5,480 nucleotides of DNA, from assembly GCA_026193755.1 (NCBI GenBank), contig JAPHUI010000242.1:1-5480 (forward strand), written 5' to 3'. Source of the DNA: Ignavibacteriaceae bacterium (GTDB taxonomy: Bacteria; Bacteroidota; Ignavibacteria; Ignavibacteriales; Ignavibacteriaceae). How positions within the stretch are numbered: position 1 is the first letter of the stretch; the number at the start of each line of letters is the position of its first letter. Made by a program: the position numbers and the translations under genes. The notes below the pieces were generated by a model that worked only from the letters and a program-made list of their open reading frames with translations, made no database searches and was not told the DNA's origin. Shown in pieces: positions 5,016 to 5,480 of the stretch.

Positions 5016-5480
5016 TTATTTTTTAAGATATTTAGATTCGAATTCTCTGGCAAATTCTTCGGAAGTAAAATCGCCCACGTTTAATTTATATATCAATTTT
5101 CCATTGCGTCCTTCTAATACTTCGATAAACGCATTGTAACCTAAATCAAAGTACTTATCGGCTTCTCTGTTTGCAGCTTCGGAAGAATTAAAACTGCCAA
5201 CATATACCACGTAATAATTTTTATACAAGAATATTCTGCTGCTTTTCTCTTCTGTTAAATCGGGTGTTGTCTCTTGTTTTTCTTCCTTAGGTACTGTGGA
5301 TTTCACTTCAGTTTTAGGTTGTTCTTTGACCACATCAGTTTTTTCAGGCTTTACTATTGGTTTAACTTCTGGTTTTATCTCAGGTTTTTTGTCAAGTATT
5401 ATTTCTGGTTTTACCTCGGCTACTAAAAATGCATCCGGGTTATATCCGGAAACTTTGATTCTGCTCTCACTTTTTTGATA
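5016..5480 (-). CDS. SPOR-domain protein, C-terminal part (gene runs off the right edge)
   Basis: The last 154 residues of a larger protein are present; the frame stays open to base 5480. Visible residues 23-80 are a Lys/Pro/Glu-rich linker with KPEI, KPEV, KPIV and KPEK repeats (about 24-46), suited to spanning the periplasm or the wall. Residues 88-153 form a SPOR domain: YYVVYVGSFNS, a helix with two alanines (EAANREADKY), a turn at LGYNAFIEV, then KLNVGDFTSEEFAREF. SPOR domains bind peptidoglycan stripped of stem peptides, often at division sites. The missing N-terminus probably holds a signal peptide or anchor. The gene is upstream of exbB in the same unit, 13 bases away. A GTG at 5333 is an internal valine codon, not a start. 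Confidence 0.85.
   Translation of the reverse strand, partial: YQKSESRIKVSGYNPDAFLVAEVKPEIILDKKPEIKPEVKPIVKPEKTDVVKEQPKTEVKSTVPKEEKQETTPDLTEEKSSRIFLYKNYYVVYVGSFNSSEAANREADKYFDLGYNAFIEVLEGRNGKLIYKLNVGDFTSEEFAREFESKYLKK

Noticed and set aside
5003..5053. A longer exbB starting at TTG 5053
   Set aside because: It would overlap the SPOR gene by 38 bases and add 17 residues not typical of the family; the ATG at 5002 has a ribosome binding site.
5331..5333. GTG as the start of a short 105-residue SPOR protein
   Set aside because: The same frame is open upstream to the window edge and encodes a coherent Lys/Pro linker, so the GTG is internal.

Overview
The window is AT-rich bacterial chromosome with compact, mostly operonic genes. 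Several features point to the Fibrobacteres-Chlorobi-Bacteroidetes side of the tree, with Ignavibacteria or a relative as my best guess. The promoter before the tRNA pair matches the Bacteroidota consensus (TTG, 20 bases, TATATTTG). Most genes lack a Shine-Dalgarno sequence, and the tRNA genes do not encode CCA. The taxonomic call is inference; there is no rRNA or marker gene here to settle it.

Left part, minus strand (1-1042). The first third of an endonuclease III gene (nth) runs off the left edge. It overlaps the end of a thioredoxin-like [2Fe-2S] ferredoxin gene, so the two are read as one unit. Before them comes a two-tRNA unit, tRNA-Gln(CUG) then tRNA-Glu(CUC). It has its own promoter, a long AT-rich inverted repeat between the two tRNAs, and an intrinsic terminator after tRNA-Glu. 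Upstream of the tRNA promoter is a broken gene that seems to keep only the two ends of a squalene-cyclase/prenyltransferase-like protein, joined by an in-frame internal deletion.

Middle part, plus strand (1083-3247). Four tightly spaced genes form a probable operon: a secreted six-bladed NHL-type beta-propeller, a DUF2085 membrane protein with a cysteine cluster, and two small unrecognised membrane proteins. Nothing in the sequence gives a definite function. A periplasmic propeller followed by three inner-membrane proteins suggests an envelope-associated complex. The last gene overlaps tail to tail with tonB.

Right part, minus strand (3219-5480). A SPOR-domain protein (5' end beyond the window), ExbB, ExbD and TonB lie in that order with 9 to 14 bases between genes. 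ExbB and ExbD form the proton-driven motor in the inner membrane. TonB carries the energy to outer-membrane receptors. The SPOR protein probably sits in the periplasm on peptidoglycan. All the key motor residues are present, so the system looks functional. No receptor gene lies in the window.
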